Positions 42,680 to 54,968 of a DNA stretch of 64,000 bases are shown here, in pieces. The DNA comes from Chaenocephalus aceratus (lineage: Eukaryota; Chordata; Actinopteri; Perciformes; Channichthyidae). The stretch spans positions 1,257,209 through 1,321,208 of the forward strand of contig CM043801.1 of the NCBI GenBank assembly GCA_023974075.1. The letters run 5' to 3'. The stretch's first letter is position 1. Each line of letters starts with the position of its first letter. The notes below the pieces were generated by a model. The model was not told the DNA's origin and did no database searches. It worked only from the letters and a program-made list of their open reading frames with translations. Both the position numbers and the translations under genes were made by a program.

Positions 42680-42800
42680 TTGATTTAGATTTTTGATTTG
42701 ATATACTTTATTAATCCCCGTGGGGAAATTGTTTCTCTGCATTTGACCCATCCTAGTGTTAGGAGCAGTGGGCTGCCATTTTGAACGGCGCCCGGGGAGC
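42680..42800. repeat. Fragment with TTTATTAATCCCCGTGGGGAAATT
   Basis: ACTTTATTAATCCCCGTGGG and CATTTGACCCATCCTAGTGT are wording common to the 3' ends of fish retroposons; GGGGAGCAGTGTGAATGAGC follows. No partner in the window. Confidence 0.45.
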
Positions 42801-43628
42801 AGTGTGAATGAGCAATGAGCAGAGACACAGAAGCTGGAGACCGAGGACAAAGGGAAACAGAAAACGAACAAAACAAGCAAATCCAAGGGTGCATACACAT
42901 TGTACACATCTATTCTGAAGCATCAATTATTATCCTAAACAGGGCAAGCAATAAAGTCATTCTAAAGGCTCCTCAAATCCCAGTCAATATCAAGCTGAAG
43001 ACGGAGGGGTATCATCACTGCCTCCTTTTGTATATCAGCTATGGGAGGACAATGCATCTATTCAAATACATGCTTATTCTAATAGATAAGAAAAACCTTA
43101 TATACATACTTGAGAATCAATACAATACATTCCTAAAACACATTACTTGCTACCAGGAATTTCCACAGGAATGTTGTTTTAAAAGTTATCTCAAAACATA
43201 GATATTCCCACTACGAAGCCATTGCAAACTGAAAAGCTAAGGTACACTTAGTAAAGGCTGAACTAGATGATGCCGGATGTCTTAAAGGAAAACAGAAATG
43301 GACCTGGGTTACGCTGGTTACGGCTGTTATACACAAATAACTGTGCTTGTGTACTGAATGTATGTTTGTGTGGAACATAAAGAAACAATGCATTGAAACA
43401 TTTCATATTTCCAAGGTGATTATAAAATCCTTCTTCTTTAGCTTTTAGAATCACTGTAATGGTTGTTCTTGCTGCTGTGTTGGTGTGTTGTTTCCGAGTC
43501 CCAGGGTCAGATCCATGGGTTGGAAATTATTGTTTTCCTATTACTAGATTTGCCAAAGTCAGACATTTGCCATATAATTCATCTGCATTAGGGTGGTCCT
43601 CAAGGTTGAAAGTTGAAAGTGGGAAAGT

Positions 43629-43885
43629 CTAAGCTCCAACCCCCAGAATTCATTCTAGTCAAGGAAACTCTCCTGGCGAATGTTCTCCTCAATGTGACAA
43701 CATGTACCCCCCCCTCATCGACCTTGAAGTGTAGCCTCAGTTGCATCACCGTGCTGCTGGTGGGCACCCCAGCTCGATGAGGGGGGGGGGGGGGGGTACA
43801 TGTTGTCAGATTGAGGAGAACATTCGCCAGGAGAGTTCTCTTGATTATCATAACACATTCCGGCGGTTGGAGCTTAACATAAATA
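43629..43885. repeat. Long hairpin (inverted repeat)
   Basis: Left arm about 43629-43722, right arm about 43776-43885. The arms share AAGCTCCAACC, GAACTCTCCTGGCGAATGTT, CTCCTCAAT and GACAACATGTACCCCCC, followed by CTCATCGA; the right arm has about 15 more bases inside. The loop is about 55 bases. Confidence 0.82.
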
Positions 43886-44426
43886 AATTGGAAAATGTAC
43901 ATGGCACTAAGGACCAGAGGATTAAAGGTGCAGTACAGAGGGCTTTGGTATATTCAATGACGTTATTACAGTTTGTTAAAATGTACTCCAGGGTTACTGT
44001 TTGTAACTTCAACCAGCCGATAGAAGCCGCTCAGTGCACGGATTGCTTTTATATCACCATCTCACAGCTGGGTTAAAGGCTACATGTGGTGTCCTTTGTT
44101 ACTTTATGTGAAGACTGACTTTTCACATGTTAATGTAGAACTTGGACAATAGAACTATAACTTATGACTATGCCATGATATTTGAAGTCCTTGACTAATA
44201 CAATTATATGGAATCACACATGGGAGGGCTATTTTAAACTATGCTATGAGTTTTAACTAATGTTTTAACTAATGCTGTAAACGTGTGCCTTGTCTGTATT
44301 AACATTGAATTAACTTAACAAAAAAAGCCTCAATCTGAAGAAGGGAGAAAGGTTTCTCAGTGTGTGCCATACATCTGAGTTGAACACATGGACGTACCAA
44401 AAGGATTTATAACATCACAAGTTTTG

Positions 44427-44623
44427 TCATGATCTTAGTTTTGGTTTCCTGTTTTATTTTGAATTGCCTTTTCTCCTTGTGTCTTGTCTTGTTTTACTTC
44501 CTGTCTTTGTGATTGGCTGGCTGTGTCCACTTGTTGCCTTAGTGTTTCATCCAGCCTTCTCCTGTGTCTTGTACTTGTCATTAGTCTTGTGTGTATATAT
44601 ACCTGTCTCATAGAAGGTTTCTA
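44427..44623 (+). repeat. LTR-like fragment, left part
   Basis: TGTCATGATCTTAGTTTTGG starts a T-rich segment with GTGTATATATACCTG, like fish LTRs with a TATA box. It is interrupted near 44624 and appears to resume at 46218. The far end was not defined. Confidence 0.45.
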
Positions 44624-45088
44624 ATTCCTCGACTCCCCTCCTCAACTCCTATCCTCGTGTCTTAGTCCCGCCCACAGGAGATGCGAGTGGAGGAGTCGAG
44701 GAGGGGAACCGAGGAGAGAGGAGGGGAACCGAGGAGAGGAGAGAGGAGGGGAAGCAGCAGGCGGTTAGAGAAATGAGAACTCCTCTCCTCTGAGCGGTCA
44801 TCTTAAAGAGACGTCCATTAATGATGACAGGAGGCTCAGCAGCCTCTGTCTGATGGACAGATGTGTTCATGACCACTTATATATTTACTTTGATTCATTC
44901 ACAGTGCGGTGTCATGAGACAATAACAGGCTACAGATACGGGACACACACACATATATAAATATATATTTATATAAATATATATTTATATAAATATATAT
45001 AATTTCAGAAACAAACAAGTATGAGAGCACTAAGCATGTATTAAAAGTAAGCAGAGGACAACTGACAACTGAGACCTGTCTGTCCGCG

Positions 45089-45143
<55 letters not shown>

Positions 45144-46217
45144 TACACTGTATCACCTGCACACACCTACGCACTGTACCACACACACACACACACTGTA
45201 CCACACACACACCTATACACTGTACCACACACACCTACACTGTACCACGCACACACATACACACTGTACCACACACACACCTACACACTTTACAACACAC
45301 ACCTATACACTGTACCACACACACCTACACTGTACCACGCACACACCTACACACTGTACCACACACACACCTACACACTTTACAACACACACCTATACAC
45401 TGTACCACACACACCTACACTGTACCACACACACCTACACTGTACAACACACACCTACACACTGTACCACACACACCTACACACTGTACCACACACACCT
45501 ACATTGTACCACACACACACCTACACACTGTACAACACACACCTAAACACTGTACCACACACACCTACACACTGTACCACACACACCTACACACTGTACC
45601 ACACACACCTACACACTGTACCACACACACCTACACACTGTACCACACACACCTACACACTGTACCACACACACCTACAGCTCCTAAAGCATAATCAGGC
45701 TACAACCGTTGTGTATTTTATTATGTGAAGCACTAAATGGTCTTAGAAAAATATTGACTCTTTGTTTGTAGATATCTACTAAACTAAAGCAAACAAATAC
45801 AGAGAGTAATGTAGGTCTGTTCTACTGAGTGATATATACACACTGCTCTGCTTTCTGCACGGACCTCACAGCTGTTCTCTCTGGAAACATCGCGACGCGA
45901 TGAAAGCAGTTTCTAAAATAATATCCAGGGGATGCATGCAGAGCTGTGATTGGCTGAGATCAGTCCGGCTCTGCGTCACGCCTCTTTGAAACATCTCTGT
46001 TGCCAGAAATACATCCGTGGAGGAGCCATCAGTGTCTCCTCTGTTAGAGCTCCTCCAGAGAGCCTCGGTCCTCGAAGTGCATTTAGAGAAATGAGATGTC
46101 CTTCAACATGGCGCGCTGAAATCCATTTCCGGGTCACTACCGGAGGACCGAGGAGTCGAGGAGTCGAGGAGGGGAGGAGTCGAGGAGAGGGAATTAGATA
46201 CATGAGAATAACTTCAT
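44624..46217. mobile_element. Element with GAGGAGTCGAGGAG-type ends
   Basis: Left end TTCTAATTCCTCGACTCCCC, right end GGAGTCGAGGAGAGGGAATT are inverted; TCATAG occurs at both outer flanks (44619-44624; 46214-46219). No coding region. Most of the middle is the CA-rich minisatellite below. Class not identified. Confidence 0.55.
45090..45685. repeat. (CA)n and CACACCTACACACTGTACCA minisatellite
   Basis: A pure (CA)n of about 25 units (45091-45139) leads into about 25 copies of a 19-26-bp unit of the form CACACACACCTACACACTGTAC. The last seven copies are nearly identical with 23-bp spacing. Confidence 0.9.
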
Positions 46218-46479
46218 AGTGTTCTCTGTCAGCTCAGTGCTATTTCCTGTCTGTATGATTCTGGGTGTTCTTCATCCGCTCTCCTGTTTGCTCCAAGTCT
46301 TCCCAGTTTGTTACTCGTATGTTTTCTACTTTTGTTTGACCTTACCTTCTCTTTCATTTGTATTGGTACAGCCTTTAACAATCTTTTAACTTTAACTTTT
46401 TGTTTAGGATTGTATAACTGCCTCCTCTTGCTTTCTGCTTTCGGGTCCTGACTTCCTTCCCCGCGTCACGTTTGGAGCC

Positions 46480-47125
46480 AGCCTTGGGCCAGTTAGATCA
46501 AGTGTGCTGGTAACTGCAGATCTCTGTGCTGCTCGTTCACGTTAAAGCATTCCTCGTGCTGCTGTTTGGCTTGACCTTCATTGCGACACAGCTGCAAACC
46601 AGACAAATGCAGATATTGAAGACTATTCTTATTCTTTTTAAAATGATGGATATCAGGTTATGTTGGGTTTGAATACACCTGATTGACATACCAACATAAT
46701 GACCTTAATAGTGAAATGATTACCGTTAGCAGCCGGTCCGATGTGTAATCCTCACCTTACATTAGTAACACCAGCCATAATGAATGTGTCCCTCTTGAGG
46801 GTCCGAGGTGAGCCCACCATGGTCTCAGAGTCCTGCGGGAAACTCTGAGTATTTCATGTTCCTTTTATTGCTCTTCCAGCAGGATTACACATTGCATAAT
46901 GATGTAGCTTCTCTAACCGCGGCTTGGAAGCTGCGTCCTCATGGATGCATCCCTGCTGTTAAGATGATCTGTTACATGATCTGCCTTTCCTCCTGAGGCG
47001 CACACATGTCTCACTCAAACGAGTTACAGAAAGACCTGTTTCCACAGCCTGCAGACCGAGCAGGGTTGCTAGAAGTTTGTCAAGATGCTAGGAATACATT
47101 TACCAATTACTTTCTTTTGATTGCA
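46480..47125. other. Intergenic or intronic stretch, nothing recognised
   Basis: Short frames only and no repeat partner seen. Confidence 0.35.
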
Positions 47126-47230
47126 TGCAGTGGCGGCTGGTGCATTTGTCTCCAGGGGGTGTTCTACCAAAATGAAGGCAAACTTATACACAAACTCAAA
47201 ACATGTCATATTACAACGCAGGGCTAGCTC
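47126..47230. repeat. hAT left-end fragment
   Basis: CAGTGGCGGCTGGTGCATTT resembles the terminus at 19746 and 21110-21122. The other end was not found, so the right limit is arbitrary. Confidence 0.4.
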
Positions 47231-47539
47231 AAAGGCTCACAGCACTTGATACAGTCTATTATTTTAGTGCCTGTTTTTGTCAACCTCCTTATTATGCTTA
47301 CTGATCCCTATCCTGTACCCTCATTGGACAGCTGTGTTTACTTTCCTACACGTGGCTAGTCGCAGAGCATCATCCATGTGGACTCTAGTTTGTTCAGGCT
47401 TTTTAGTTGTTTCTGATATGTGCTTCAAGTCACTCACACCTGTCTGGATCCATGCTGGGTCAGGTCCAGAGACTGGTCTGATCCTGACGTTTGAATGAGG
47501 AAAAAACACTAGGAGCATGAATGACAAAATACTTAAAGA

Positions 47540-47830
47540 AGACGTGGCCCGAAGTTCTGCTTGGGAGTATTCCTGGATAGATAATGCTGGTTGTTGTCAC
47601 AAGGCACGAAACGAGCTGGCACAGGACAAAGGGAGACGAGGACAATAAGTACACAAGGTAATGGGAACAGGTGGAAACAATCAGGGGCGTGGTCGACAAC
47701 CACAGGAGTAGGAGACACACAAGGAAAGGAGGTCAGTATCTGAAACGAGAGGGAAGGTTACTATTCAAAAATAAATGGGAAAGTCACAAGACAAAGACAA
47801 AAACACTTGACCAAACTTAACATCATTTGC
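47540..47830 (-). repeat. LTR fragment related to 24781-25258
   Basis: On the minus strand it shares the run AGTAACCTTCC, TTGTGTGTCTCC, GTGGTTGTCGACCACGCCC, TGTTTCCACCTGTTCCC and TGTGCCAGCTCGTTTCGTGCC with the solo LTR. The start and end are missing. Confidence 0.6.
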
Positions 47831-47879
47831 TGAACAAAACGTGCATTTATCAACAGGTTCGTTTTCCACAGACCTTATT

Positions 47880-48130
47880 TCCAGCTATTTTCCAGAATCC
47901 TATGGAGAAATCCTGTTGCTTCTTTGTCGAGGGAACCAGCAGCTTCCTTCCGGGTAAATACGTCATCCTTGCACCACTCTATTGACTCTCGTTATAAGTG
48001 GTGCATGCGCAGTCCGCCCCTCTTCAATGCAACAGATAGGAGCAGCTCGGGGCGCACCAAACTGCGCCCCGAGCTGCTGTTGACACCGCCAACAACTAGG
48101 GGGCAGCAGGAGCGCCAGAGTGAGTGATTG
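47880..48130. repeat. Diverged repeat with GC-rich hairpin
   Basis: Left part (CCAGAATCCTATGGAGAAATC to CGTCATCCTTGCACCACTC) is related to 50690-50800. At 48041-48078 a perfect 15-bp stem AGCAGCTCGGGGCGC surrounds an 8-base loop. Confidence 0.6.
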
Positions 48131-49465
48131 ACGTTTGAATGAGAGAGAGTTAGACGGAGACGGAGTGTGAACAAAACTAGATAGCGAATATGGAGAAGGA
48201 ACATGATGTTTAATCACTTTAAGAAACACCCTTTGAGAGGAGGACACTGGAGGGAAAGAGCTCGGACCTGATCAGCCGGACATAGGCAGGAGTTAAGGAC
48301 AGAGGAAGGACGGAGGTATGTGCTCTTTCTCAAGGAGCTGGTTTAGCAAGAAGGCTAACTACCAGTATGTTGCTTCCCCTGCCTCACTTTTAACCTGTTG
48401 AGCCCCACGCCTGTTTTTCAGGTCACAGGCTCGAAAATGACATTCCCAGAACACCATATCTTCTAAAAGGGGAACATTAATAATCTTTTTTCTCAAAGTA
48501 ATGATAAACCTGTGAGTTGGATGTAGAAAAGTCAGAATCAATATAGATGTTTTTTATTTTAAAGAAAATTCAGATTGAACATAGTAAAAAACTGTGAATG
48601 ATAGTGTCCGTCCAAACGTTATTTTTTACTTGTAGTGAAAACCACCCTTGGGTGATGGTAAGGTAGACTACAAGCTTTAGGAATCCAAAGTACAACACAT
48701 AATAAGTACCCTGTATCAAGATTGATACAAAACAAGTGACATTTAACCTTTTTAGAGAGAAAAAACCCACCTCTGGGGTCATTTGGGTGGAAATGGGCCT
48801 TTTTGCCGTTTTAATGCCATTGAAGACAACTTTTGATCAGACAACAACGAAGGTAAGACATATTGCCGTATTTGCTACCTAATGCCACGTGTTGTGATGT
48901 CTGTTTTTGTTTCTCATTTCACGAGTTCTTATCATGGAGTGATGCTACAGAGACCTATCGATTCTGTGTACTCTCACGATGCTAGTCAATGGGCGGATGG
49001 GGTTCAACAGGTTAACAGTTTGCAGGAGGCAGGTACTTGCTTTCAAGCAGAACAGAGCAAACAAACTTAGAGGAGTGTTTACGTGTTCGGTGTAATGACG
49101 TACAACGTCCTCGACAACTTCTGTAGTCCTATTCAGCCACTTGTTAACAACCATCGTTTTTCAGACACGTAAACTCTTCAGAAATCACTAGTGGGGTCAC
49201 TGCTGATGTATTTAATGTCGTAGAACAGTATCGATATTGTGGGCCTTAAACTAAAGTGTTGGACCAATATTGACCTGATAACATTACAAGATTACATTGG
49301 GGTAGTTAATCAGTTATCACAAACAAGTCTTTTCTTTTGTAAAAGGCCTCCTTGACTTTGGTTTGACTCACCGCAGAGGCAGGCAAAGTGAACTGCCATC
49401 CGCCAAATTTCAAACCCTGTGGCAATCCATCCCATAGTTGTCACAAATTTCCATCAAAACCATAA
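48131..49465. other. Stretch with no gene recognised
   Basis: Only short frames. 49136-49226 (GCCACTTGTTAACAACC to GTCGTAGAAC) is related to 12640-12722. Nothing else stands out. Confidence 0.35.
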
Positions 49466-49522
49466 ATGTCAAGTCAGTCAGTAAGTCAGTCGTCACCAAA
49501 GTCTCTTTACCCATTTATCCAT

Positions 49523-49900
49523 TCAAGTGTTCAAGAGATTTCTGTGTGGACTAAATTGATGGACCCAGACACCCAGATGAAGGAGGCCAGCAGGCGCTTG
49601 GTGAGAGGGTTTGTGCTGATTGCACACAGGACAGGCGTTCACAAACTCCCGGGTGTCAGCTTCCAGCGTGGCCCACCAGAACCGTTGCAGGACCATCTCT
49701 CGGGTACGTTGAATCACAGGGTGGCAGGAAAGTCTAGAGCTGCGAGCCCACTGAAGCACCTCAGCCCTCAAAACTTGAGGCACAAACAACCGGTTGGGAG
49801 AACAAAAACTAGGACCCTCTCCTCAACCCTCTCCTCAATCTCCCAAGCCAGGACGCCGATCACTCGAGGAGCAGGGAGAATAGTGTCCGGGATACCGCAG
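49523..49900 (-). pseudogene. Gypsy-type integrase N-terminal fragment
   Basis: From right to left on the minus strand: LAWEIEERVEERV, a shift, LPTGCLCLK, then VLRAEVLQWARSSRLSCHPV, TREMVLQRFWWATLEADTRE, FVNACPVCNQHKPSHQAPAG. The H...H and CPVC are the zinc-binding HHCC module between RNase H and integrase core in Ty3/gypsy Pol. The core with its acidic residues is absent. An LTR-element relative, not necessarily of the array-bearing family. Confidence 0.82.
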
Positions 49901-49924
49901 GTGTCTCGCCCCACCTCGAAACTC

Positions 49925-50160
49925 TGCCGCACGGTTCCCTCGTCCCTTGGAACAGGCGGAGAGGTGGGTGTTCTTCATCTGCTGGTGGACTACCGGAGAG
50001 ATTTACAGCAGGAGCACACGCCGACCACCGCGGAGAACAGAAGGGCAACCATGGCAACCATGCTCCGGGTCTTCTTCGCTGCTTTTGGTGTATTTTGTGG
50101 CGGCAGCAGCGCCACTTACAGGCCCGGCATATGTACTACAGCGTTTCCAGCGGTCTCGTG
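49925..50160 (+). repeat. Dispersed repeat, copy without solo LTR
   Basis: Continuous version of 24410-24480 plus 25259-25340; reads AACCATGCTCCGGGTCTTCT at the site where the other copy carries the LTR. Confidence 0.65.
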
Positions 50161-50349
50161 TGAACACACATGTTAAATTAATCGAATGCGTGTGAAAGGA
50201 ATACTTTTTTGAAGACGCATACGGTGCGTAAACGCAAATGTTCCCTTGTAAATGGGGTCTAAGGTGGCTGAGAAATGCTAATGCAGGAAATAGGTGAGTG
50301 AGGGAACAGACACAGGAAATGTAAACTGCATCTACATAGAATAATAACA

Positions 50350-52210
50350 TTATAAGGTTACACTAAAAAATGGAAGCTAGTGGTAAGCTACAAGCAGCCA
50401 CCTGGATGTGTATTTTTGTTTTGGATTTTTTAAAGTAAAAAAAGCAGTAGATGTTGAAAATTAAATCTGTAACACTAAATCCTCAGGCTTTAGCTTTAGA
50501 TTAGCGTTGGTGACGAGAAGTCATGCAACTTTCATTTTGTTTGTTTAGCATAACATTAGCTATTAGCTTCTGGCTATTACATTAAACTATTATACATTTG
50601 GTGTTAGTGTCTGAAAATGATCCTGCTATAAAAAATGTTACTTGTATTCACGTGTGTTTGCCACATATTTAATTTGTTCTGCAATATTCCAAAATCCAAC
50701 AGAAAAATCCCATTACTTTTGTCGATGGAGCTCTTGTGATGCTAACTTCCGGCTCGGCCTACAGACATACGCCATCGCTGCACCACTCCTCATTCAATTA
50801 TGATGTATCTGTAGCAGTGTATGTGTTGGTCAATAAGTAACAAGAAACAGAACTAGCAAAGATATGTTTCAGGTTATTGAGTAAAACAGTGAATCACCTT
50901 TTTAAACTGACAAATATCGATTTTGGTATATGCCTCAAAAATCCAGAGTTGGTCAGGCTCCTGTTAAACGCTCAATGAATGATTTGGAAAATACACTCAT
51001 AATCATCACAGATTAGCTAATGTTGAGCTTTTAACTTTACTGACAACACTTACTGTATATAGGACTATAATAGTTTGACAGTTAAATTACTTTGTATCTT
51101 GTGTTCTAGTGGCCATCTTGGTAGGCAGTGCGGAAAGCCTTCTATCATAAAGAGGGGAGATGAGATGAGGTGTTGGTGGGTTTGGACCCAGGTGTACACA
51201 AAGTGATGGAATGAGGGGTGGGAAACCCTGGCTCACTTCCCCCGGCCTCTCAATTCTCCTTTGTTTTTTTTAATGTCAAGATCACAGATATGTTTGTTCT
51301 AAGGCTGAACACAAAGATAACGTGTCCAGTATCTTTGTTTCCTTCTCGTTGGTGGCAGAGAGCAGTTAACACAGCAGTGTTTTTGGATCTCACTTTCAGA
51401 AAACAGGTTGCCACAGAAACCCAGTTTGTAGTACTGCAGATGCAAGCGCTTTTATGTGGGCCACAGACTCAATCAGTGAAAGAAAGTCTGGCCTGGATAG
51501 CTTAATAGGGTTCGGTAGAGGAAGTGCATGATTTGGAGTGTGTCTGGAGACAGATACAGAGTCAGGTCTTTAATGTCCATCCCTACTGACAGTCCTCTGT
51601 CCTCTCGTGAATATTGTACCAAGTTACTGTATGCATAAAGCAGAGGAGGAGTAGGAACTGTGTGTCCTGAAATAAACATTTGGTGTACTGATCCTTTAAC
51701 CAAATAAATGATTAGGTGTTTATTTAATTAAGAAATGTCACATAAAATGACAAACCTGAAAACAGTTATCTCAGCTGCTAACATCAGTATCTATTAGAGA
51801 CTCATAGTCAATATAATCATAAATCATTATATATGAATCAACAACCGAATGCTTAGATAACTAGCTTCACTTGCTAGATATACAAAAGACATATAAATGC
51901 GCTTTTAGCTTACAGGCTACATTCATTACATTGCAATAGTAAATGGAAGATGGGTACACAGTCTACACAGGCTTCTGTCCACTAGAGCTCAACTTGTAGT
52001 GACTTCAGAAAGTAGTGCAGGAATGAGTCAGAAAAACCGAAAAATAATTGAAATGTTACCACTTCCTGTTCCCTTGTATTGCAGTCAATGTTTCATATTG
52101 ACATGTTATGGTTTGGATAACACACTGTGGCAGCGGGGTGTGGCGAGAGCACCAGAAGCTGGAGGGATCGGAGGCTGATCAGAATCAGGGAATGATAAAA
52201 GCACGCTGAT
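50350..52210. other. AT-rich stretch, nothing recognised except one repeat piece
   Basis: 50690-50800 is related to 47880-47985. Other short frames show no family resemblance. TATA-like and microsatellite signals are absent. Confidence 0.4.
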
Positions 52211-52215
52211 AAACC

Positions 52216-52475
52216 TTACCTGGCAAGCCATGTTGTCCATTGTGTTTCTCGTTGGACTGTTTGATGCCCCGTGTTTTTCTTTGGCTTGTGATTACATCTT
52301 TTTGCAAACACCCTTCATCTCCTTTGTTTGTGTCGCTGTTCAGGCTCACCAAGGGGGGGGCACGGAAGGAGGTGAAGGGTGTTTGAAAAAAGGTTTAATT
52401 ACAAGCCAACGAAAAACACGGCAACATAATAAAAACAATCCAACAAGAAACAATATCGACAACATGGCTCGAGTA
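52216..52475. repeat. Long hairpin (imperfect inverted repeat)
   Basis: Left arm about 52222-52330 and right arm about 52366-52470 pair as AGCCATGTTGTC, GTTTCTCGTTGGACTGTTT, CCGTGTTTTTCTTTGGCTTG and CAAACACCCTTCATCTCCT with their complements. Both strands therefore code similar short peptides (MLSIVFLVGLF and MLSILFLVGLF), a by-product of the symmetry. The loop is about 35 bases. Confidence 0.82.
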
Positions 52476-52861
52476 CCTTCTCTTACTCGCAACACAGAGT
52501 TCAAGTAACACTCAGGGACTGAACACATAACACTGATCTGAATGGTCGTGTGTGCTCCCTAAAGTGTCACGCTATCCACACTGAGGAAGTGTTCAAACGT
52601 CATTTTATTAGGGAGTGCAATATATTGGTGTATTGGTGATGTTCTATGGAACTATGTGTATTTTGCCTGAAGTTTGAGGGTACATGTATACGGATATATT
52701 GTGTGTATGCAGAGGCTGTATGCTGCTTTGTCACCTTTGTTTTCTTCAATGCCCAACACAGATATCTCCTAAGAGAGACAATTAGGCTAATCTCATCTTA
52801 TTTCACCTTGGCAATCGGAAAAGTGATTAAAGAGCAATTGATTTAAATGTTTACAGATTGT

Positions 52862-53040
52862 CGAGGCGTGTGGTGCAGTGGGTTGTGCGTTGATGTTCGG
52901 ACCCCACTGCAGTCAGCATGTCGTTGTGTCCCTGAGACGCTTCACCCCAAAGTGCTGCTGTTGGGATTGTCCACAGTATTGAGTATGTAAGCCGTTTTGG
53001 ATAAAAGCGTGCGTGTAACAAGTGACATCATGTCATGTAA
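52862..53040 (+). repeat. tRNA-derived SINE with L2-type tail
   Basis: Box A-like TGGTGCAGTGGG and box B-like GTTCGGACCCC stand about 30 bases apart, then a CTGAGACGCTTCACCCC body and the tail GTAAGCCGTTTTGGATAAAAG. Confidence 0.75.
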
Positions 53041-53044
53041 TTGT

Positions 53045-53877
53045 CTGCATGCAGGCATGTTTCACTTGGACAGATCGCTTTTTTCCCTGGAAAAAGCCCT
53101 GTCCCAAAAAGCTAGCAGTCAGCAAATGACAAGTATGCTACAGTTGCTACAGGATCTCAGTATGTCATGGTTTGGATAAGTGGTTCTCGACAAAGCTGCA
53201 AGCAGCAGCACTTGAGGCCAGCATGAGGCCTGCTCACAACAGAAACATGTTAAAGGGGTACAGCAGGATTTAGGATAATAGACTAAGAAATCTACAATTA
53301 CTACATGCGGGAGTAAATACTCCGGGGTGCCTCCGGGGTGTCCGCATATCTGATGAAGTGAAGTCATGAAGCGGCACGTAGTGATGATCATTTGAAGACG
53401 AAAGCCTTCGTGGCCACTGTGCACACAGAGCAAAGAAAGCTGCAGAGGGATGTGTTTCTCCTCTAAACGTCTCTAGCCCTGAACACACAGATGTAAAAAT
53501 ACACCCCATTCAGAGGGCCATGTTGCCTAGCAGCCAGTTGGTGGGTAGGATGGTGTGACAGTGTGTGAGATGGAAAATGTAGGAGACACAGAGCCGCTCT
53601 GTCAGGAAGAAAAAGGAGAAACACATTTATTATGATGGATTCAGAGTGTTTCTAACCCGGCACTACTGAGATGAAATGTTGTGTTCTCGTCAGACCTCAC
53701 AATACTGTACATTCTGGCAGAAGAAGCCATCTTAAACTATCCTTAATGCACGCTGTTTACAGTTAACATGAACATTGCAAGAATAGCATCAAATCTGCAG
53801 AAACTACGTGCCAGAAGGCTTTTCCTCATTAGCCATTCCTCTATTATTCAGGGTGCCAACCACAGAGCATCAGCCTG
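53045..53877. other. Stretch with no gene or repeat recognised
   Basis: Short frames only. Confidence 0.35.
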
Positions 53878-53885
53878 GTCTATGT

Positions 53886-54605
53886 TAGGGTTGCCAGAAA
53901 CTGACCATGATCAAAATCGATTATTCGGCAGCCCTGGCGAATAATAATCGATTATTCGACCGACCGGGGGGTGGGGAGGAGAACAAAAAAAAAGAAAAGG
54001 AATTCCGTTGTTTTCTTTACTGGAACATGTTTAACAGTACAAACAACAAACAAGCATGTCATCACAACGACGTGGCCTTGAAGTGAAGTTGGTAATGGCC
54101 GGCTGTGCTGCGTCTTTCTCTGTAACCTCTTTGGCGTGCTTCGCACTCAAATGCGAACGCATTGTTGAGGTTGAGCTGTGATAGACCAACGTCTTTTCGC
54201 AGAGCTTGCATTTAACTTCCTTTGGACTTGTAAGTTCGAAGTAGTTCCACGAGGAACTCTTTTTACCTGCCGCTTTGTTCATCTTTAGTCGCACGTGTGA
54301 GGGAGAGGGGGGGTGGGGTCGGGGTCGGTGTGTAGCGTGCTGCAGCAGCAGTCTGCTCTGCACGCAGGCTTCCTCCAAGTTTACAGTAAAACAAACTGGT
54401 GGTGTGACCAATGACCATTTACAATTATTAATACTATTACTATTATTAGCATATATATATTTATATATATTTTGGTTGAAACTAAGCCAGAAAAAAAATA
54501 AATACATAAATTAAAAAAAATATATATAAATAAAATCGATTTTTAAAAATAATATTCGATTATGGAGACTGTAGCGAATATTCGAATAATCGCTGGCATC
54601 CCTAG
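53886..54605 (-). mobile_element. hAT element with BED-finger remnant
   Basis: Ends TAGGGTTGCCAG and CTGGCATCCCTA with flanks GTCTATGT (53878-53885)/GTCTATAT (54606-54613). Subterminal CGATTATTCG motifs. The minus-strand frame around 54100-54300 encodes SSWNYFELTSPKEVKCKLCE and STMRSHLSAKH, a BED finger; a stop region follows and no catalytic domain is present. Confidence 0.87.
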
Positions 54606-54968
54606 TCTATATAGCCCGGTGTGATCATGGATGGATGTTGTGTCTCCTTTTTTAAACTGGTCTGGAAACTTGAATGCATTGGACAACAAGCTGAAAACCT
54701 CTCCATTAACCAACCCCTTCAGAATAACTGTAAAGATATTGTGGCACGATATTTTGTATATATATAAATATCCACTGGTTTGTAGTGTCTCTATGTTAGT
54801 CTATGTTTCTCTGGCCTCCATTGCAGTGAACAAGCTGGATTCACATTCAGCTCAGACCACAGCCAATAAATAAGAGCGTTAGCTTTAAATACAGCAGTAA
54901 AAACAAGGCATTTAAATAATTGTAGTTAGGGTTAGGGTAGGGTATATGTTTCTTTGCTCTGTGTGCAC

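Noticed and set aside
49466..50176. 236-residue plus-strand frame
   Set aside because: It is the complement of the gypsy integrase fragment joined to a dispersed repeat.
52230..52508. Short secretory peptide gene
   Set aside because: The hydrophobic start is mirrored on the other strand by hairpin symmetry; no supporting structure.
52862..53040. Functional tRNA gene
   Set aside because: Box A and B are present, but no cloverleaf can be drawn and the tail is that of a SINE.
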